Part shown: positions 8,499 to 18,066 of the stretch, piece by piece
How the letters are laid out: each line of letters begins with the position of its first letter
How positions within the stretch are numbered: position 1 is the stretch's first letter
Origin: Pseudomonas khorasanensis
GTDB lineage: Bacteria > Pseudomonadota > Gammaproteobacteria > Pseudomonadales > Pseudomonadaceae
Assembly: GCF_014268505.2 (NCBI RefSeq)
Contig: NZ_JABWQP020000002.1
Coordinates: forward strand, 648,267 to 712,266
Direction of reading: 5' to 3'
DNA length: 64,000 bases
The notes under the pieces: generated by a model
What the model saw: only the letters and a program-made list of their open reading frames with translations
The model's database searches: none
Told to the model about the DNA's origin: nothing
Position numbers and translations under genes: made by a program

Positions 8499-10958
8499 AT
8501 GAAGCAAAAGCAGACTCTGGGAACACCACGGTTGTTGGGTATCGTCTGGCCCTTTATTGCTGTCGTGGTGTTCCAGGCATTACTGGGCGGCGTGAGCCTG
8601 TATGTGCTCTCGGCCGTGCGTGGCTATGTGGCCGGCGAAAGCCTGTGGTCCAAGGGCCAGAAAGACGCCATCTATTATCTGAACCTCTACGCCGACAGTC
8701 GTGATGAGGTGACTTATCACAAATATCTCACGGCAATCGCAGTGCCTCAGGGCGGGCATGAGTTGCGCCTGGCGCTGGATCTGCAGCCGCCGGATCTTGC
8801 TGCGGCCCGTGAAGGCATTCTCAAAGGCGGCAACCACCCCGATGATGTCTCCAGCCTGATCTGGCTGTACCTCAATTTCCGGCATTTCAGTTATCTGGAA
8901 ACGGCTATTGACCGCTGGACGGTGGGCGACGCCTATCTGGTCGAACTGGATGACGTAGCGCAGGAAATGCACCGCAGCATCTCGCGCAACAGTGCCAGCG
9001 AGGCCGATATTCAGCGCTGGAAAGCGCGCATCTTTGCGATCAATGACGGCGTGACGCCAGCGGCCAGAGCGTTCAGCGACGCCTTGGGCGAAGGCTCGCG
9101 GGTGGTTATGCGTTTGTTGTTGTTCACTAATCTGGCGACGGCCCTGGGTTTGATCGTGCTGGCGCTGTGGCGCACGCACAAGCTGCTCAAACAGCGACAC
9201 GAATTTGCTCAAGCGCTGCAGATGGAGAAGGACCGCGCTCACATCACGCTGCAATCGATTGGCGACGGCGTCATCACCACCGACGTCAATGGCGCGATCG
9301 ACTACATGAATCCCGCTGCCGAGGCGATGACGCACTGGAAGGCCGAGCAGGCGGCGGGCCTGCCGTTGGCGGCGTTGTTCAACCTGCTTGATGAGAATGC
9401 CCAGACCGAAGGGCTCACATTGATCGAGCGCATTCTCAGTGGTCAGCTCAGTGGCGGCAGCGAACATGCGAAGCTGATCCAGCGCCTTGATGGCAGCACG
9501 CTGTCGGTCACACTGGTGGGAGCACCGATCCGCAATGCCGGCAATGTCAGCGGTACGGTACTCGTGCTGCACGACATGACGCAGGAGCGACAGTACATCG
9601 CCAACCTGTCCTGGCAGGCAACCCATGATGCGCTGACCGGGTTGGCCAATCGCCGGGAGTTCGAGTACCGGCTGGAGCAGGCGCTGCACAACCTCACGCG
9701 TCAATCCGGTCGGCACGCGCTGATGTTCCTCGATCTGGACCAGTTCAAGCTGGTCAACGACACCTGCGGCCATGCGGCGGGCGATGAGCTGCTGCGGCAC
9801 ATTTGTACATTGTTGCAATCAGCTTTGCGCGAGGGCGATACCTTGGCGCGCCTGGGCGGTGACGAGTTCGGCGTCCTGCTGGAAAACTGTTCATTGGAGG
9901 CTGCAGAGAAAATCGCCGAGAGCCTGCGGCAGACGGTGCAGAACCTGCATTTTGTCTGGAAGGGCCGGCCTTTCCAGACCACCGTCAGTATCGGTCTGGT
10001 GCACGTCAACCAGACCCCGACGACACTGGAGGCCTCGCTGCGAGCGGCTGACATGGCGTGCTACATGGCCAAGGAAAAAGGGCGCAACCGGGTTCAGGTT
10101 TATCACGCGGACGATACAGAACTCTCCGTGCGCTTTGGTGAAATGGCTTGGGTGCAACGCCTGCACATGGCGTTGGAAGAGAATCGGTTTTGCCTGTATG
10201 CCCAGTCCATCTCTGCACTCAAGCCATACGACGGCCAGGCCGGACACATCGAAATCCTCCTGCGCCTGCATGATGAGTCAGGCAGGATAATTCTGCCTGA
10301 CAGCTTCATTCCAGCGGCTGAACGCTATGGTTTGATGACTCAGTTAGATCGTTGGGTAGTGCAAAACGTATTCAAGGTTATTGCGCAGTGTATTGAACAG
10401 GAACATGAACGTCCTCTAGCAATGTGTGCGATTAATCTGTCAGGCATTACTATAGGAGATAACGCGTTTTTGCACTTTCTAAAGGAGCAGTTTGTTAAGT
10501 ACGACATACCTCCTGAAATGATTTGTTTTGAAATTACAGAAACCAGTGCCATTGCTAATTTAGGTAGCGCAATACGTTTTATCAATGAACTCAAAGGCTT
10601 GGGTTGCCATTTCTCTCTCGATGACTTTTGTGCCGGAATGTCTTCATTCGCTTACTTGAAACATTTGCCTGTAGACTTCCTGAAGATCGACGGGAGTTTC
10701 GTAAAGGATATGCTGGACGACCCGGTTAACCGGGCGATGGTCGAAGTGATCAATCACATCGGGCATGTCATGGGTAAGCAGACAATTGCCGAGTTCGTTG
10801 AAACTATCCAGATCGAACAGGCGTTGCTTGAGATAGGTGTGGATTACGCTCAGGGATATGTTATCGAGCGCCCGCAGTTATTTACCTGTGAGAGTTTGCA
10901 AAGTCGCCCCGCCAGGCCGCAGCCGTTGTTATTCAAAGCGCCGGGCACGTTCCGTTGA
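8499..10958 (+). CDS. rbdA: Bifunctional c-di-GMP enzyme, RbdA-like (PAS-GGDEF-EAL)
   Basis: This is an 819-residue inner-membrane protein. It has a membrane segment (about 12-38), a periplasmic sensor region, a second membrane segment (about 203-224), a PAS domain (about 245-360), GGDEF (about 370-535) and EAL (about 550-795). The cyclase motif GGDEF (453-457) is intact and is preceded by an RxxD inhibitory site (444-447). The phosphodiesterase residues also look intact: EILLR at 585-589, INLS, EITET, LDDF, LKIDG, EFVE and AQGY. Length, domain order and neighbourhood match RbdA, a net phosphodiesterase that promotes biofilm dispersal in P. aeruginosa. The EAL-coding part is unusually AT-rich (see findings). 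Confidence 0.88.
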   Translation: MKQKQTLGTPRLLGIVWPFIAVVVFQALLGGVSLYVLSAVRGYVAGESLWSKGQKDAIYYLNLYADSRDEVTYHKYLTAIAVPQGGHELRLALDLQPPDLAAAREGILKGGNHPDDVSSLIWLYLNFRHFSYLETAIDRWTVGDAYLVELDDVAQEMHRSISRNSASEADIQRWKARIFAINDGVTPAARAFSDALGEGSRVVMRLLLFTNLATALGLIVLALWRTHKLLKQRHEFAQALQMEKDRAHITLQSIGDGVITTDVNGAIDYMNPAAEAMTHWKAEQAAGLPLAALFNLLDENAQTEGLTLIERILSGQLSGGSEHAKLIQRLDGSTLSVTLVGAPIRNAGNVSGTVLVLHDMTQERQYIANLSWQATHDALTGLANRREFEYRLEQALHNLTRQSGRHALMFLDLDQFKLVNDTCGHAAGDELLRHICTLLQSALREGDTLARLGGDEFGVLLENCSLEAAEKIAESLRQTVQNLHFVWKGRPFQTTVSIGLVHVNQTPTTLEASLRAADMACYMAKEKGRNRVQVYHADDTELSVRFGEMAWVQRLHMALEENRFCLYAQSISALKPYDGQAGHIEILLRLHDESGRIILPDSFIPAAERYGLMTQLDRWVVQNVFKVIAQCIEQEHERPLAMCAINLSGITIGDNAFLHFLKEQFVKYDIPPEMICFEITETSAIANLGSAIRFINELKGLGCHFSLDDFCAGMSSFAYLKHLPVDFLKIDGSFVKDMLDDPVNRAMVEVINHIGHVMGKQTIAEFVETIQIEQALLEIGVDYAQGYVIERPQLFTCESLQSRPARPQPLLFKAPGTFR

Positions 10959-11004
10959 AGTCTCTCGCCGATCCTAGCAATCACAACTCAAAAGGAGCCG
11001 AACA

Positions 11005-11799
11005 GTGATCGACACATTCAACCGAACCGGACCACTCATGGAAGCTGCAAGTTATCCTGCCTGGGCGCAACAGCTCATTGAGGATTGTAGCGAGAGCAAG
11101 CGCCGGGTTGTCGAACATGAACTTTACCAGCGCATGCGTGATAACAAGCTCAGCGCCAAAACCATGCGTCAGTACCTGATCGGGGGCTGGCCGGTCGTGG
11201 AGCAGTTCGCCTTGTACATGGCGCAGAACCTCACCAAAACCCGCTTCGCCCGCCATCCCGGCGAGGACATGGCGCGGCGCTGGCTGATGCGCAATATTCG
11301 CGTCGAACTCAACCACGCCGATTACTGGATGCATTGGAGCCGGGCCCACGGCGTCAGCCTGGAAGATCTCCAGGCCCAGCAAGTGCCACCCGAGCTGCAC
11401 GCCCTGAGCCACTGGTGCTGGCACACCAGCTCGGCGGATTCGCTGATCGTGGCGATTGCCGCGACCAACTACGCGATCGAGGGGGCAACGGGGGAGTGGT
11501 CGGCGGTGGTCTGCTCAACCGGCGTCTACGCGGCGGCATTCCCGGAAGAAGATCGCAAGCGGGCAATGAAGTGGCTGAAAATGCACGCGCAATATGACGA
11601 TGCCCATCCGTGGGAAGCGCTGGAAATCATCTGCACGCTGGCTGGCATGAACCCGAGCAAGGCCTTGCAGGCCGAACTGCGCCAAGCCGTCTGCAAGAGC
11701 TATGACTACATGTACCTGTTCCTGGAACGGTGCATGCAGCTTGAGACTTCGGAGCGGTTGCTGGTCAATCGCGAGCGCAGGACCTTGGCCGAAAGCTGA
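11005..11799 (+). CDS. TenA/PqqC-like iron-containing redox enzyme family protein
   Basis: This is a 264-residue, all-helical protein of the TenA / THI-4 / PqqC superfamily. Recognisable parts are MRQYLIGGWPVVEQFALYMA, RNIRVELNHADYWMHW (carrying glutamate and histidine ligands) and the later NYAIEGATGEW and HAQYDDAHPWEALEI stretches with further acidic and histidine residues. These suggest a haem-oxygenase-like fold with a possible di-iron site. The substrate is unknown; TenA and PqqC proper differ in length and motifs. The GTG start is chosen because AAAGGAG lies 8 bases upstream; an ATG at 11038 is the alternative. It follows rbdA by 46 bases and may share its transcript. Confidence 0.7.
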   Translation: MIDTFNRTGPLMEAASYPAWAQQLIEDCSESKRRVVEHELYQRMRDNKLSAKTMRQYLIGGWPVVEQFALYMAQNLTKTRFARHPGEDMARRWLMRNIRVELNHADYWMHWSRAHGVSLEDLQAQQVPPELHALSHWCWHTSSADSLIVAIAATNYAIEGATGEWSAVVCSTGVYAAAFPEEDRKRAMKWLKMHAQYDDAHPWEALEIICTLAGMNPSKALQAELRQAVCKSYDYMYLFLERCMQLETSERLLVNRERRTLAES

Positions 11800-11805
11800 T
11801 CAACA

Positions 11806-11897
11806 CTGTGGGAGCGAGCCTGCTCGCGAAAGCGGTGTGTCAGGCAGCGAATTCGTTGTCTGATACTCCCTCTTCGCGAGCAGGCTCGCTCCCACAC
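11806..11897. repeat. REP pair (core GCGAGCAGGCTCGC)
   Basis: Two arms in opposite orientation with a spacer of about 45 bases lie between the convergent TenA-like and GGDEF genes. Confidence 0.9.
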
Positions 11898-11919
11898 TGG
11901 TTTGTGTTGCCTGTAATGT

Positions 11920-12846
11920 TTAACCCGCCATCGCCAACCGGTTGCGCCCCTCGCGCTTGGCGACATACAGCGCACTGTCGGCACGGCGCAGCAAGCTGTC
12001 AGCCGATTCCCCCGGCAGCAGCGTCGAGCAACCGAGGCTCACCGTGAGCTCGATCAACCGGCCGTCGGCAAAATACTCCGCCGTCTGCGTCGCATGACGC
12101 AACCGCTCGCCAACCATCGCCGCCGCTTCCCGGCCAGTGTTGGACAGCAGAATCAGAAACTCCTCGCCGCCGTAGCGAAACACCATATCGACGTTACGCA
12201 GCTGCGCCTTGATGGATGCCGCAATGGCTTTGAGCACATCATCACCGGCGCTGTGCCCGTGTTCGTCATTGACCCGTTTGAAGTGGTCGATGTCCAGCAT
12301 CAGCACCGACAGCGGTTGCACGTGCCGGCGCGACATGTCGATCTCGCGCTGCAAGGTCTGCTCCATCGCCACGCGGTTACCCGCGCCGGTCAGCGGATCG
12401 CGCAGGGCGCTCTGGGTAGCGGCGCGATAGAGCAGGGCGTTGCGCATCGGGTACAGCAGGCAGGACAGCAGCGACTCGAGGTCGCCCTGTTCCTTTTCGT
12501 TGAAGCGATGATTGCGGCGGAACACCAGCTCGCCCATGTGCTCGCCTTCGTGGCTCAGGCGATAACTGACCGAATGGTGGCCACGGCTGCCGAATTCAAG
12601 GCGCAGATCGCTGCCCTGGTGCACATAGCTCAAGGCATCCAGCGGCACCAGACGTTGAATCTCGCGGAAAAAAAGTCCGAGGATACGTTGTGGCTCAAGG
12701 CTGGTTTGCAGTTGCAGGCTCATTTGCTGACGCAGTTGCGCCACGCTGGTCGGGCGCTCGATCAGCGCCGGCACTTGACCGAAGCCCAGGCGCTGCAATT
12801 TGGCACTGTCAAAGTCAATTGCATGGGTCTGGGAAGGAGATTTCAT
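11920..12846 (-). CDS. Diguanylate cyclase with GGDEF domain
   Basis: This is a 308-residue protein without membrane segments. The N-terminal half (about 30-140) looks like a GAF-type sensor, and the C-terminal half (about 145-305) is a GGDEF domain with DPLTGAGNR, LMLDIDHFKRVND and the active motif GGEEF. An RxxD product-inhibition site (RNVD) lies five residues before the motif. It should make c-di-GMP from GTP. The start at 12846 (KSPSQTHAIDF) is chosen over an upstream in-frame ATG because the extra 32 residues have no family character. It is transcribed leftward and ends against a REP pair. Confidence 0.88.
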   Translation of the reverse strand: MKSPSQTHAIDFDSAKLQRLGFGQVPALIERPTSVAQLRQQMSLQLQTSLEPQRILGLFFREIQRLVPLDALSYVHQGSDLRLEFGSRGHHSVSYRLSHEGEHMGELVFRRNHRFNEKEQGDLESLLSCLLYPMRNALLYRAATQSALRDPLTGAGNRVAMEQTLQREIDMSRRHVQPLSVLMLDIDHFKRVNDEHGHSAGDDVLKAIAASIKAQLRNVDMVFRYGGEEFLILLSNTGREAAAMVGERLRHATQTAEYFADGRLIELTVSLGCSTLLPGESADSLLRRADSALYVAKREGRNRLAMAG

Positions 12847-13205
12847 ATGGCGTGAGCCCCTAAGCAGTAAGTCTGTCTTACAGGCTGGGTGAGAGCGGCT
12901 ATGGGCTGCGCGTCGTACTGATCCGTCAGTCCCGTAGGACATTTGGCGTAAGTTTAGTCTGCCGGAAACGATCAGTCAGCTCTCGATACCGGCATTGCCC
13001 CATTGCCATCACACGGCATGTTTTGAGGATATTTAGAGCGAAACGCGTGCCAATCGGTTCGATTTAATTTAAGCGCTTTTGAATCAAGGGCTTGCTGATT
13101 TCATGGGGGCTGTTGCGGTGGGGAATTGGCGGGTTTGTGACGGTTGTGAGGGGCAACGGGTTGCCGCGACAGCATTCTGTCGCGGCAACAATTCGACGTA
13201 TGGCG
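12847..13205. other. Intergenic stretch, 359 bases
   Basis: This lies between the leftward GGDEF gene and the leftward yciK. It holds the upstream region of the GGDEF gene, an AT-rich patch near 13040-13090 and the perfect hairpin listed separately. No open frame here has coding character or a ribosome site. Confidence 0.6.
13161..13188 (-). terminator. Perfect 12-base hairpin downstream of yciK, no T tract
   Basis: TTGCCGCGACAG pairs with CTGTCGCGGCAA around a CATT loop. It sits 17 bases after the yciK stop codon. Neither strand has a following T run, so it may be an RNA 3'-end stabiliser or a weak terminator. Confidence 0.45.
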
Positions 13206-13946
13206 TTATTGGGCGTTGAAAGCCTGGCCATTGACGCCGGTGCTGTCGGGCCCCATCAAGTACAGGTATACCGGCATGATTTCTTCCGGTGTCGGGTTGT
13301 TCAGCGGGTTTTCCCCGGGATAAGCCTGAGCTCGCATGCTGGTGCGCGTGCCGCCCGGGTTGATGCTGTTGGAGCGTACCGGCGCCACGCCTTCGACTTC
13401 GTCGGCCAGTGTTTGCATCAAACCTTCGGTGGCGAATTTCGACACCCCGTATGCGCCCCAATAAGCACGGCCCTTGCGCCCGACGCTGCTGGAGGTGAAT
13501 ACCACCGAAGCGTCCTGCGACAGCTTGAGCAGCGGCAGCAGGGTGCTGGTCAGCATGAACATGGCGTTGACGTTGATCTGCATGACCCGCATGAAATTTT
13601 CGCCCGACAGTTGTTCGATCGGCGTGCGCGGGCCGATGATCGAAGCGTTGTGCAGCAGGCCGTCGAGGTGGCCGAACTCGGTTTCGATCATCGCGGCGAG
13701 TTCATCGTACTGATGGGGCAGCGCGGTTTCGAGATTGAACGGGATCACCGCCGGTTGCGGATGGCCGGCAGCCTCGATCTCGTCGTAGACCTGAGTCAGA
13801 TTGGCCTCGGTCTTGCCCAGCAATAATACGGTCGCACCGTGGGCCGCATAGGTTTTCGCCGCAGCCGCGCCGATGCCTCGCCCGGCTCCAGTGACCAGAA
13901 TGACCCGATCCTTGAGCAATTCAGGGCGAGCGGTGTAATCAAACAT
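13206..13946 (-). CDS. yciK: Short-chain dehydrogenase YciK
   Basis: This is a 246-residue classical SDR protein with the cofactor motif TGAGRGIG near residue 20, the catalytic serine in TSSSVGRKG and the YxxxK pair in YGVSK. Its length and the opening MFDYTARPELLKDR fit YciK, an SDR of unknown substrate. The start at 13946 has TGAGG upstream; a longer in-frame start lies in the gap before mupP and lacks family character. It is the last gene of the leftward group ubiG-mupP-yciK, which matches the Pseudomonas arrangement I know. Confidence 0.88.
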   Translation of the reverse strand: MFDYTARPELLKDRVILVTGAGRGIGAAAAKTYAAHGATVLLLGKTEANLTQVYDEIEAAGHPQPAVIPFNLETALPHQYDELAAMIETEFGHLDGLLHNASIIGPRTPIEQLSGENFMRVMQINVNAMFMLTSTLLPLLKLSQDASVVFTSSSVGRKGRAYWGAYGVSKFATEGLMQTLADEVEGVAPVRSNSINPGGTRTSMRAQAYPGENPLNNPTPEEIMPVYLYLMGPDSTGVNGQAFNAQ

Positions 13947-14016
13947 AAAAACCTCATCAAGTCGGATCGTTCCCATGCGCAGCAAAGGAATGCAGCAGAC
14001 GCTCTGCGTCAGGTTT

Positions 14017-14688
14017 TCAGCAACTGCACAACGCGCTATCGAGCACCTTGCGCAACTCCAGCGGATGATCCACCACCACGTCCGCGCCCCAGTGCCGCGG
14101 GTTGTCGTCCGGGTGGATGTAGCCGTAGGTCACCGCAGCGGTTTTGGTGCCGGCATCGCGGCCCGACTCGATATCGCGCAAATCATCGCCGATAAAGAGA
14201 ACGGTCGACGGATCCAGATCAAGCATCTTGCACGCCAGGATCAATGGCTCCGGATCCGGTTTGCTGTTCTTCACGTGGTCCGGGCAAATCAGCAGCGCCG
14301 AACGCTCGGCCAGCCCGAGTCGTTGCATGATCGGCTCGGCAAAGCGCACCGGTTTATTGGTGACAACACCCCAGATCAGATTGGCTTTCTCGATATCGGC
14401 CAGCAGCTCGGGCATGCCGTCGAACAGTTTGCTGTGCACCGCGCAGCCGACCAGATAGCGTTCGAGGAACTCCTGACGCAGCGCCTCGAAGCCCGGCGAT
14501 TCAGGGTCCATCGAAAACGTCACCGCAACCATGGCTTTGGCGCCACCGGAAATCTCGTCGCGGATGTGCTTGTCATTGATCGGCGGCAAACCGCGATCCG
14601 CGCGCATCGCCTGGCAGATGGCGATGAAATCCGGCGCGGTGTCGAGCAGGGTGCCGTCCATGTCGAAAAGTACCGCTCTGATGGCCAT
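14017..14688 (-). CDS. mupP: N-acetylmuramic acid 6-phosphate phosphatase (HAD family)
   Basis: This is a 223-residue HAD hydrolase with motif [10 protein letters not shown], motif II TNKP, the lysine in NSKPDPEP and motif [12 protein letters not shown]. By motif alone it would be called a phosphoglycolate phosphatase. The position between ubiG and yciK is that of MupP in Pseudomonas, which dephosphorylates MurNAc 6-phosphate in the peptidoglycan recycling route that bypasses de novo UDP-MurNAc synthesis and affects fosfomycin and beta-lactam sensitivity. The start lies four bases after the ubiG stop, so the two are co-transcribed. The assignment over Gph rests on context. Confidence 0.82.
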   Translation of the reverse strand: MAIRAVLFDMDGTLLDTAPDFIAICQAMRADRGLPPINDKHIRDEISGGAKAMVAVTFSMDPESPGFEALRQEFLERYLVGCAVHSKLFDGMPELLADIEKANLIWGVVTNKPVRFAEPIMQRLGLAERSALLICPDHVKNSKPDPEPLILACKMLDLDPSTVLFIGDDLRDIESGRDAGTKTAAVTYGYIHPDDNPRHWGADVVVDHPLELRKVLDSALCSC

Positions 14689-14692
14689 CGGC

Positions 14693-15391
14693 TTATTCCT
14701 CGCGCAGGGTCTGGATCATGTAGTTGACGTCAACGTCGCTGGCCAGTTTGTAGTGCTTGGTCAGCGGGTTGTAGGTCAGGCCGATGATGTCCTTGACGGT
14801 CAGGCCGGCCATGCGGCTCCAGGCACCGAGCTCGGACGGGCGGATGAATTTCTTGAAGTCGTGGGTGCCGCGCGGCAGCAGCTTCATGATGTATTCAGCG
14901 CCGATGATCGCGAACAGATAGGCCTTCGGGTTGCGGTTGATGGTCGAGAAAAACACCTGGCCGCCCGGCTTGACCATGCGGAAGCAGGCGCGGATCACCG
15001 AGGAAGGGTCTGGCACGTGCTCAAGCATTTCCAGGCAGGTGACCACGTCGAACTGCTCGGGCATTTCCTCGGCCAGCGCTTCGGCGGTGATCTGCCGGTA
15101 TTCGACGCTGACGCCGGATTCCAGTTGATGCAGTTGCGCGACCGCCAGTGGCGCTTCGCCCATGTCGATTCCCATCACCGTGGCGCCCCGCAAGGCCATG
15201 GCTTCGCTGAGGATGCCGCCACCGCAACCGACGTCGAGGACCTTTTTGCCGGCCAGATTGACGCGCTCGTCGATCCAGTTGACCCGCAGCGGGTTGATGT
15301 CGTGCAGCGGCTTGAATTCGCTTTCACGGTCCCACCAGCGATGGGCCAGAGCCTCGAATTTAGCGATTTCGGCGTGGTCGACGTTGCTCAT
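14693..15391 (-). CDS. ubiG: Ubiquinone biosynthesis O-methyltransferase
   Basis: This is a 232-residue SAM-dependent methyltransferase that performs both O-methylation steps of ubiquinone synthesis. Visible are the opening [20 protein letters not shown], the SAM loop [13 protein letters not shown], and the UbiG-typical [19 protein letters not shown] and LPRGTHDF stretches. The start at 15391 is chosen over a TTG six bases upstream because CGAGGA sits seven bases before it. It is the first gene of the leftward group with mupP and yciK. It lies 57 bases after the leftward deaminase gene, so that gene may also read into it. Confidence 0.93.
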   Translation of the reverse strand: MSNVDHAEIAKFEALAHRWWDRESEFKPLHDINPLRVNWIDERVNLAGKKVLDVGCGGGILSEAMALRGATVMGIDMGEAPLAVAQLHQLESGVSVEYRQITAEALAEEMPEQFDVVTCLEMLEHVPDPSSVIRACFRMVKPGGQVFFSTINRNPKAYLFAIIGAEYIMKLLPRGTHDFKKFIRPSELGAWSRMAGLTVKDIIGLTYNPLTKHYKLASDVDVNYMIQTLREE

Positions 15392-15448
15392 GTTCAAATC
15401 CTCGAAAACCTGAAAGGGGTTGTAGCCGCGACAAGTGCTGCGCGGTGT

Positions 15449-16783
15449 TTACGATTCGGTGTGGCCGCTGATGCGCTGGCCCCAGTGGCGGGCGGTCTCG
15501 CCCAGCTGTTGTTCGTCCATGCGGGTCAGGCGGCGGTCGTCGAGCAGTTGCCTGCCGGCCACCCACAGGTGTTTGACGCAGTCGCGACCGGTGGCATAGA
15601 TCAGCTGTGAAACCGGGTCATACACCGGTTGCTGCGCCATGCCGGACAGGTCGAAAGCGACGATGTCGGCGGCTTTGCCGATTTCCAGCGAGCCTGTCTG
15701 TGCTTCGATCCCCAGCGCCCGCGCGCCGTTCAATGTCGCCATGCGCAGCGCCCGGTGGGCGTCCAGCGCCGTGGCCGAGCCGGCGACGGCTTTGGCCAGC
15801 AACGCGGCGGTGCGGGTTTCGCCGAGCAGATCGAGGTCATTGTTGCTCGCCGCCCCATCGGTGCCGACGGCCACGTTCACGCCAGCCTGCCACAAACGTT
15901 CGACCGGGCAGAAGCCGCTGGCCAGTTTGAGGTTCGACTCGGGGCAATGGATCACGCTGGTGTTGCTTTCTACCAGCAGCGCCAGATCGTCGTCGCTGAT
16001 CTGGGTCATGTGCACGGCCTGAAAGCGCGGCCCCAGCAAGCCGAGGCGACCGAGGCGCGCCAATGGCCGTTCGCCGGTCTGCTCGACGGCCTGCTGCACC
16101 TCGAATGCGGTTTCATGGACGTGCATGTGAATCGAGGCGTCCAGCTCCTCGGCGATCACCCGGATTTTTTCAAGGTTCTGGTCGCCAACCGTGTAGGGTG
16201 CATGGGGCCCGAAGGTGATCTTGATCCGTTCATGATGCTTGAGGTCGCCGAACAGCTCCACGCCCTGACGAATGGCTTCGTCGGCGCTGCTGGCGCCCGG
16301 TATCGGGAAATCGAGGATCGGGATCGCAATCTGCGCGCGGATGCCACTGTTGTGCACGCGCTCGCTGGCGACTTTCGGAAAGAAGTACATGTCGGAGAAG
16401 CAAGTGATGCCGCCCTTGATCTGTTCGGCAATCGCCAGGTCGGTGCCGTCGCGGACGAACGCTTCATCAACCCATTTGCCCTCGGCCGGCCAGATATGAT
16501 TTTCCAGCCAAGTCATTAATGGCAGATCGTCGGCCAGGCCCCGGAACAGTGTCATCGCCGCATGGCCGTGGGCATTGATCAGGCCTGGTGCCAAAAGAAC
16601 ATCCGGCAGTTCACGGATTTCCGTGGCGTTACACTTCAATGCTTCGGCGCGCGGGCCGATAAACACGATGCAACCGTCCCGGATGCCCAGGCCGTGCTCC
16701 TTGAGCACAACACCTGCAGGTTCGACGGGGACCAGCCAGGTCGGCAGCAATAACAGGTCGAGCGCAATGGCAGGTTTTGGCAT
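15449..16783 (-). CDS. 5-methylthioadenosine / S-adenosylhomocysteine deaminase (TRZ/ATZ amidohydrolase)
   Basis: This is a 444-residue metal-dependent amidohydrolase. The metal-binding residues are seen in [14 protein letters not shown], in [10 protein letters not shown], and in the aspartate of [13 protein letters not shown]. Its placement next to mtnA matches the P. aeruginosa gene (PA3170, from memory) shown to deaminate methylthioadenosine to methylthioinosine. That route lets Pseudomonas salvage MTA without direct MTA phosphorolysis. The start at 16783 ([15 protein letters not shown]) is chosen because the frame upstream runs through mtnA on the other strand. It is divergent from mtnA with 108 bases between starts. 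Related enzymes deaminate 8-oxoguanine or guanine, so the substrate is an inference. Confidence 0.82.
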   Translation of the reverse strand: MPKPAIALDLLLLPTWLVPVEPAGVVLKEHGLGIRDGCIVFIGPRAEALKCNATEIRELPDVLLAPGLINAHGHAAMTLFRGLADDLPLMTWLENHIWPAEGKWVDEAFVRDGTDLAIAEQIKGGITCFSDMYFFPKVASERVHNSGIRAQIAIPILDFPIPGASSADEAIRQGVELFGDLKHHERIKITFGPHAPYTVGDQNLEKIRVIAEELDASIHMHVHETAFEVQQAVEQTGERPLARLGRLGLLGPRFQAVHMTQISDDDLALLVESNTSVIHCPESNLKLASGFCPVERLWQAGVNVAVGTDGAASNNDLDLLGETRTAALLAKAVAGSATALDAHRALRMATLNGARALGIEAQTGSLEIGKAADIVAFDLSGMAQQPVYDPVSQLIYATGRDCVKHLWVAGRQLLDDRRLTRMDEQQLGETARHWGQRISGHTES

Positions 16784-16852
16784 CGAGGGTCGGTTCCAGT
16801 GCTTTTGTAAAGGATGGCGAAGTATACCCGAGCGTCTTCGCGGGGGGATCGC

Positions 16853-16858
16853 TATAAT
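16853..16858 (+). promoter_or_regulatory. Candidate -10 element for mtnA
   Basis: A perfect TATAAT lies 34 bases before the mtnA start, in the divergent region. No good -35 hexamer is seen 16-18 bases upstream. Confidence 0.4.
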
Positions 16859-16891
16859 CGGCGGCTTTTGTTCACGAGTGCGGGGTGTGGG

Positions 16892-17968
16892 ATGCGCGAT
16901 CGACTGTTGGCTGCGGAGAAAGTGAAGGCCATCGATTGGCATGATGGCGCGCTGCACCTGCTGGATCAGCGTATTTTGCCGTTCGAGGAAACCTGGATTG
17001 CCTACACCAGCGCCGCCGGCGTGGCCGAGGCAATTCGCTCGATGGTGGTGCGCGGCGCGCCGGCCATCGGTATCAGCGCGGCCTATGGCATCGTCCTCGC
17101 GGCGCGCGCACGGATTGCCGAAGGGGGCGACTGGTACGCGGCGCTGGAAGAAGACTTCGCCTTGCTGGCGGATTCCCGTCCCACGGCGGTCAACCTGTTC
17201 TGGGCGCTGGGTCGCATGCATGATCGCCTGGATCGCCTCAAGAGTAATGCCGATCCGCTGGCTGCACTGGAAGCTGAAGCCATCGCCATTCATGAGAGCG
17301 ACCGTGAAGCCAATCTGACCATGGCTCAGCTTGGCGTCGATCTGATTCGCAAGCACCAGGGCAATGCCCAGGCGATTCTGACCCATTGCAACACCGGCGC
17401 GCTGGCGACCGGTGGTTTCGGCACCGCGCTGGGAGTGATTCGTGCTGCTTATATTGAAGGGATGGTCGAGCGCGTCTACGCCGACGAAACCCGTCCGTGG
17501 CTGCAGGGCTCGCGCCTGACCGCTTGGGAACTGGCCAACGAAGGGATTCCGGTGACCCTGAATGCCGACTCCGCTGCCGCGCACATCATGAAGACCAAAG
17601 GCATCACCTGGGTCATCGTCGGTGCTGACCGCATCACGGCCAATGGCGATGTGGCGAACAAGATCGGCACCTATCAACTGGCGGTCAACGCCATGCACCA
17701 CGGCGTGCGCTTCATGGTGGTGGCGCCGAGTTCAACGATCGACATGCACCTGGCCAGCGGCGATGACATTCCGATTGAAGAACGTGATGGCGCGGAGTTG
17801 CTGGAAGTCGGCGGCAAGCGCGTGGGGGCGGACGTCGAAGCGTTCAATCCGGTGTTTGACGTAACGCCGGCCGATCTGATCGATGCGATCGTGACCGAGA
17901 AAGGCATCGTCGAACGCCCGGACACCGCCAAAATGGCCCAGTTGATGTGCCGCAAGCGCCTGCATTGA
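16892..17968 (+). CDS. mtnA: Methylthioribose-1-phosphate isomerase
   Basis: This is a 358-residue isomerase of the methionine salvage pathway; it converts 5-methylthioribose-1-phosphate to the ribulose form. Family stretches include [15 protein letters not shown], the catalytic cysteine in [14 protein letters not shown], and the catalytic aspartate region [20 protein letters not shown]. It shares its fold with eIF2B-like proteins, but the motifs are those of MtnA. The ATG at 16892 is preceded by a G-rich CGGGGTG. It is divergent from the deaminase that would feed the same pathway. A REP pair follows. Confidence 0.93.
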   Translation: MRDRLLAAEKVKAIDWHDGALHLLDQRILPFEETWIAYTSAAGVAEAIRSMVVRGAPAIGISAAYGIVLAARARIAEGGDWYAALEEDFALLADSRPTAVNLFWALGRMHDRLDRLKSNADPLAALEAEAIAIHESDREANLTMAQLGVDLIRKHQGNAQAILTHCNTGALATGGFGTALGVIRAAYIEGMVERVYADETRPWLQGSRLTAWELANEGIPVTLNADSAAAHIMKTKGITWVIVGADRITANGDVANKIGTYQLAVNAMHHGVRFMVVAPSSTIDMHLASGDDIPIEERDGAELLEVGGKRVGADVEAFNPVFDVTPADLIDAIVTEKGIVERPDTAKMAQLMCRKRLH

Positions 17969-17992
17969 CAGGCTTTGGTCTGGCGTTGAGCC

Positions 17993-18066
17993 CTTCGCGA
18001 GCAGGCTCGCTCCCACAGGTTTTGTGATCGCCACAGACCCGTGTGGGAGCGAGCCTGCTCGCGAAG
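17993..18066. repeat. REP pair (core GCGAGCAGGCTCGC)
   Basis: Two arms in opposite orientation lie 24 bases after the mtnA stop, in the gap before gyrA. Confidence 0.9.

Noticed and set aside
15449..17701. A 750-codon leftward frame that would add 306 residues to the deaminase.
   Set aside because: The added part lies antisense to mtnA and has no family character; the amidohydrolase domain starts at 16783.
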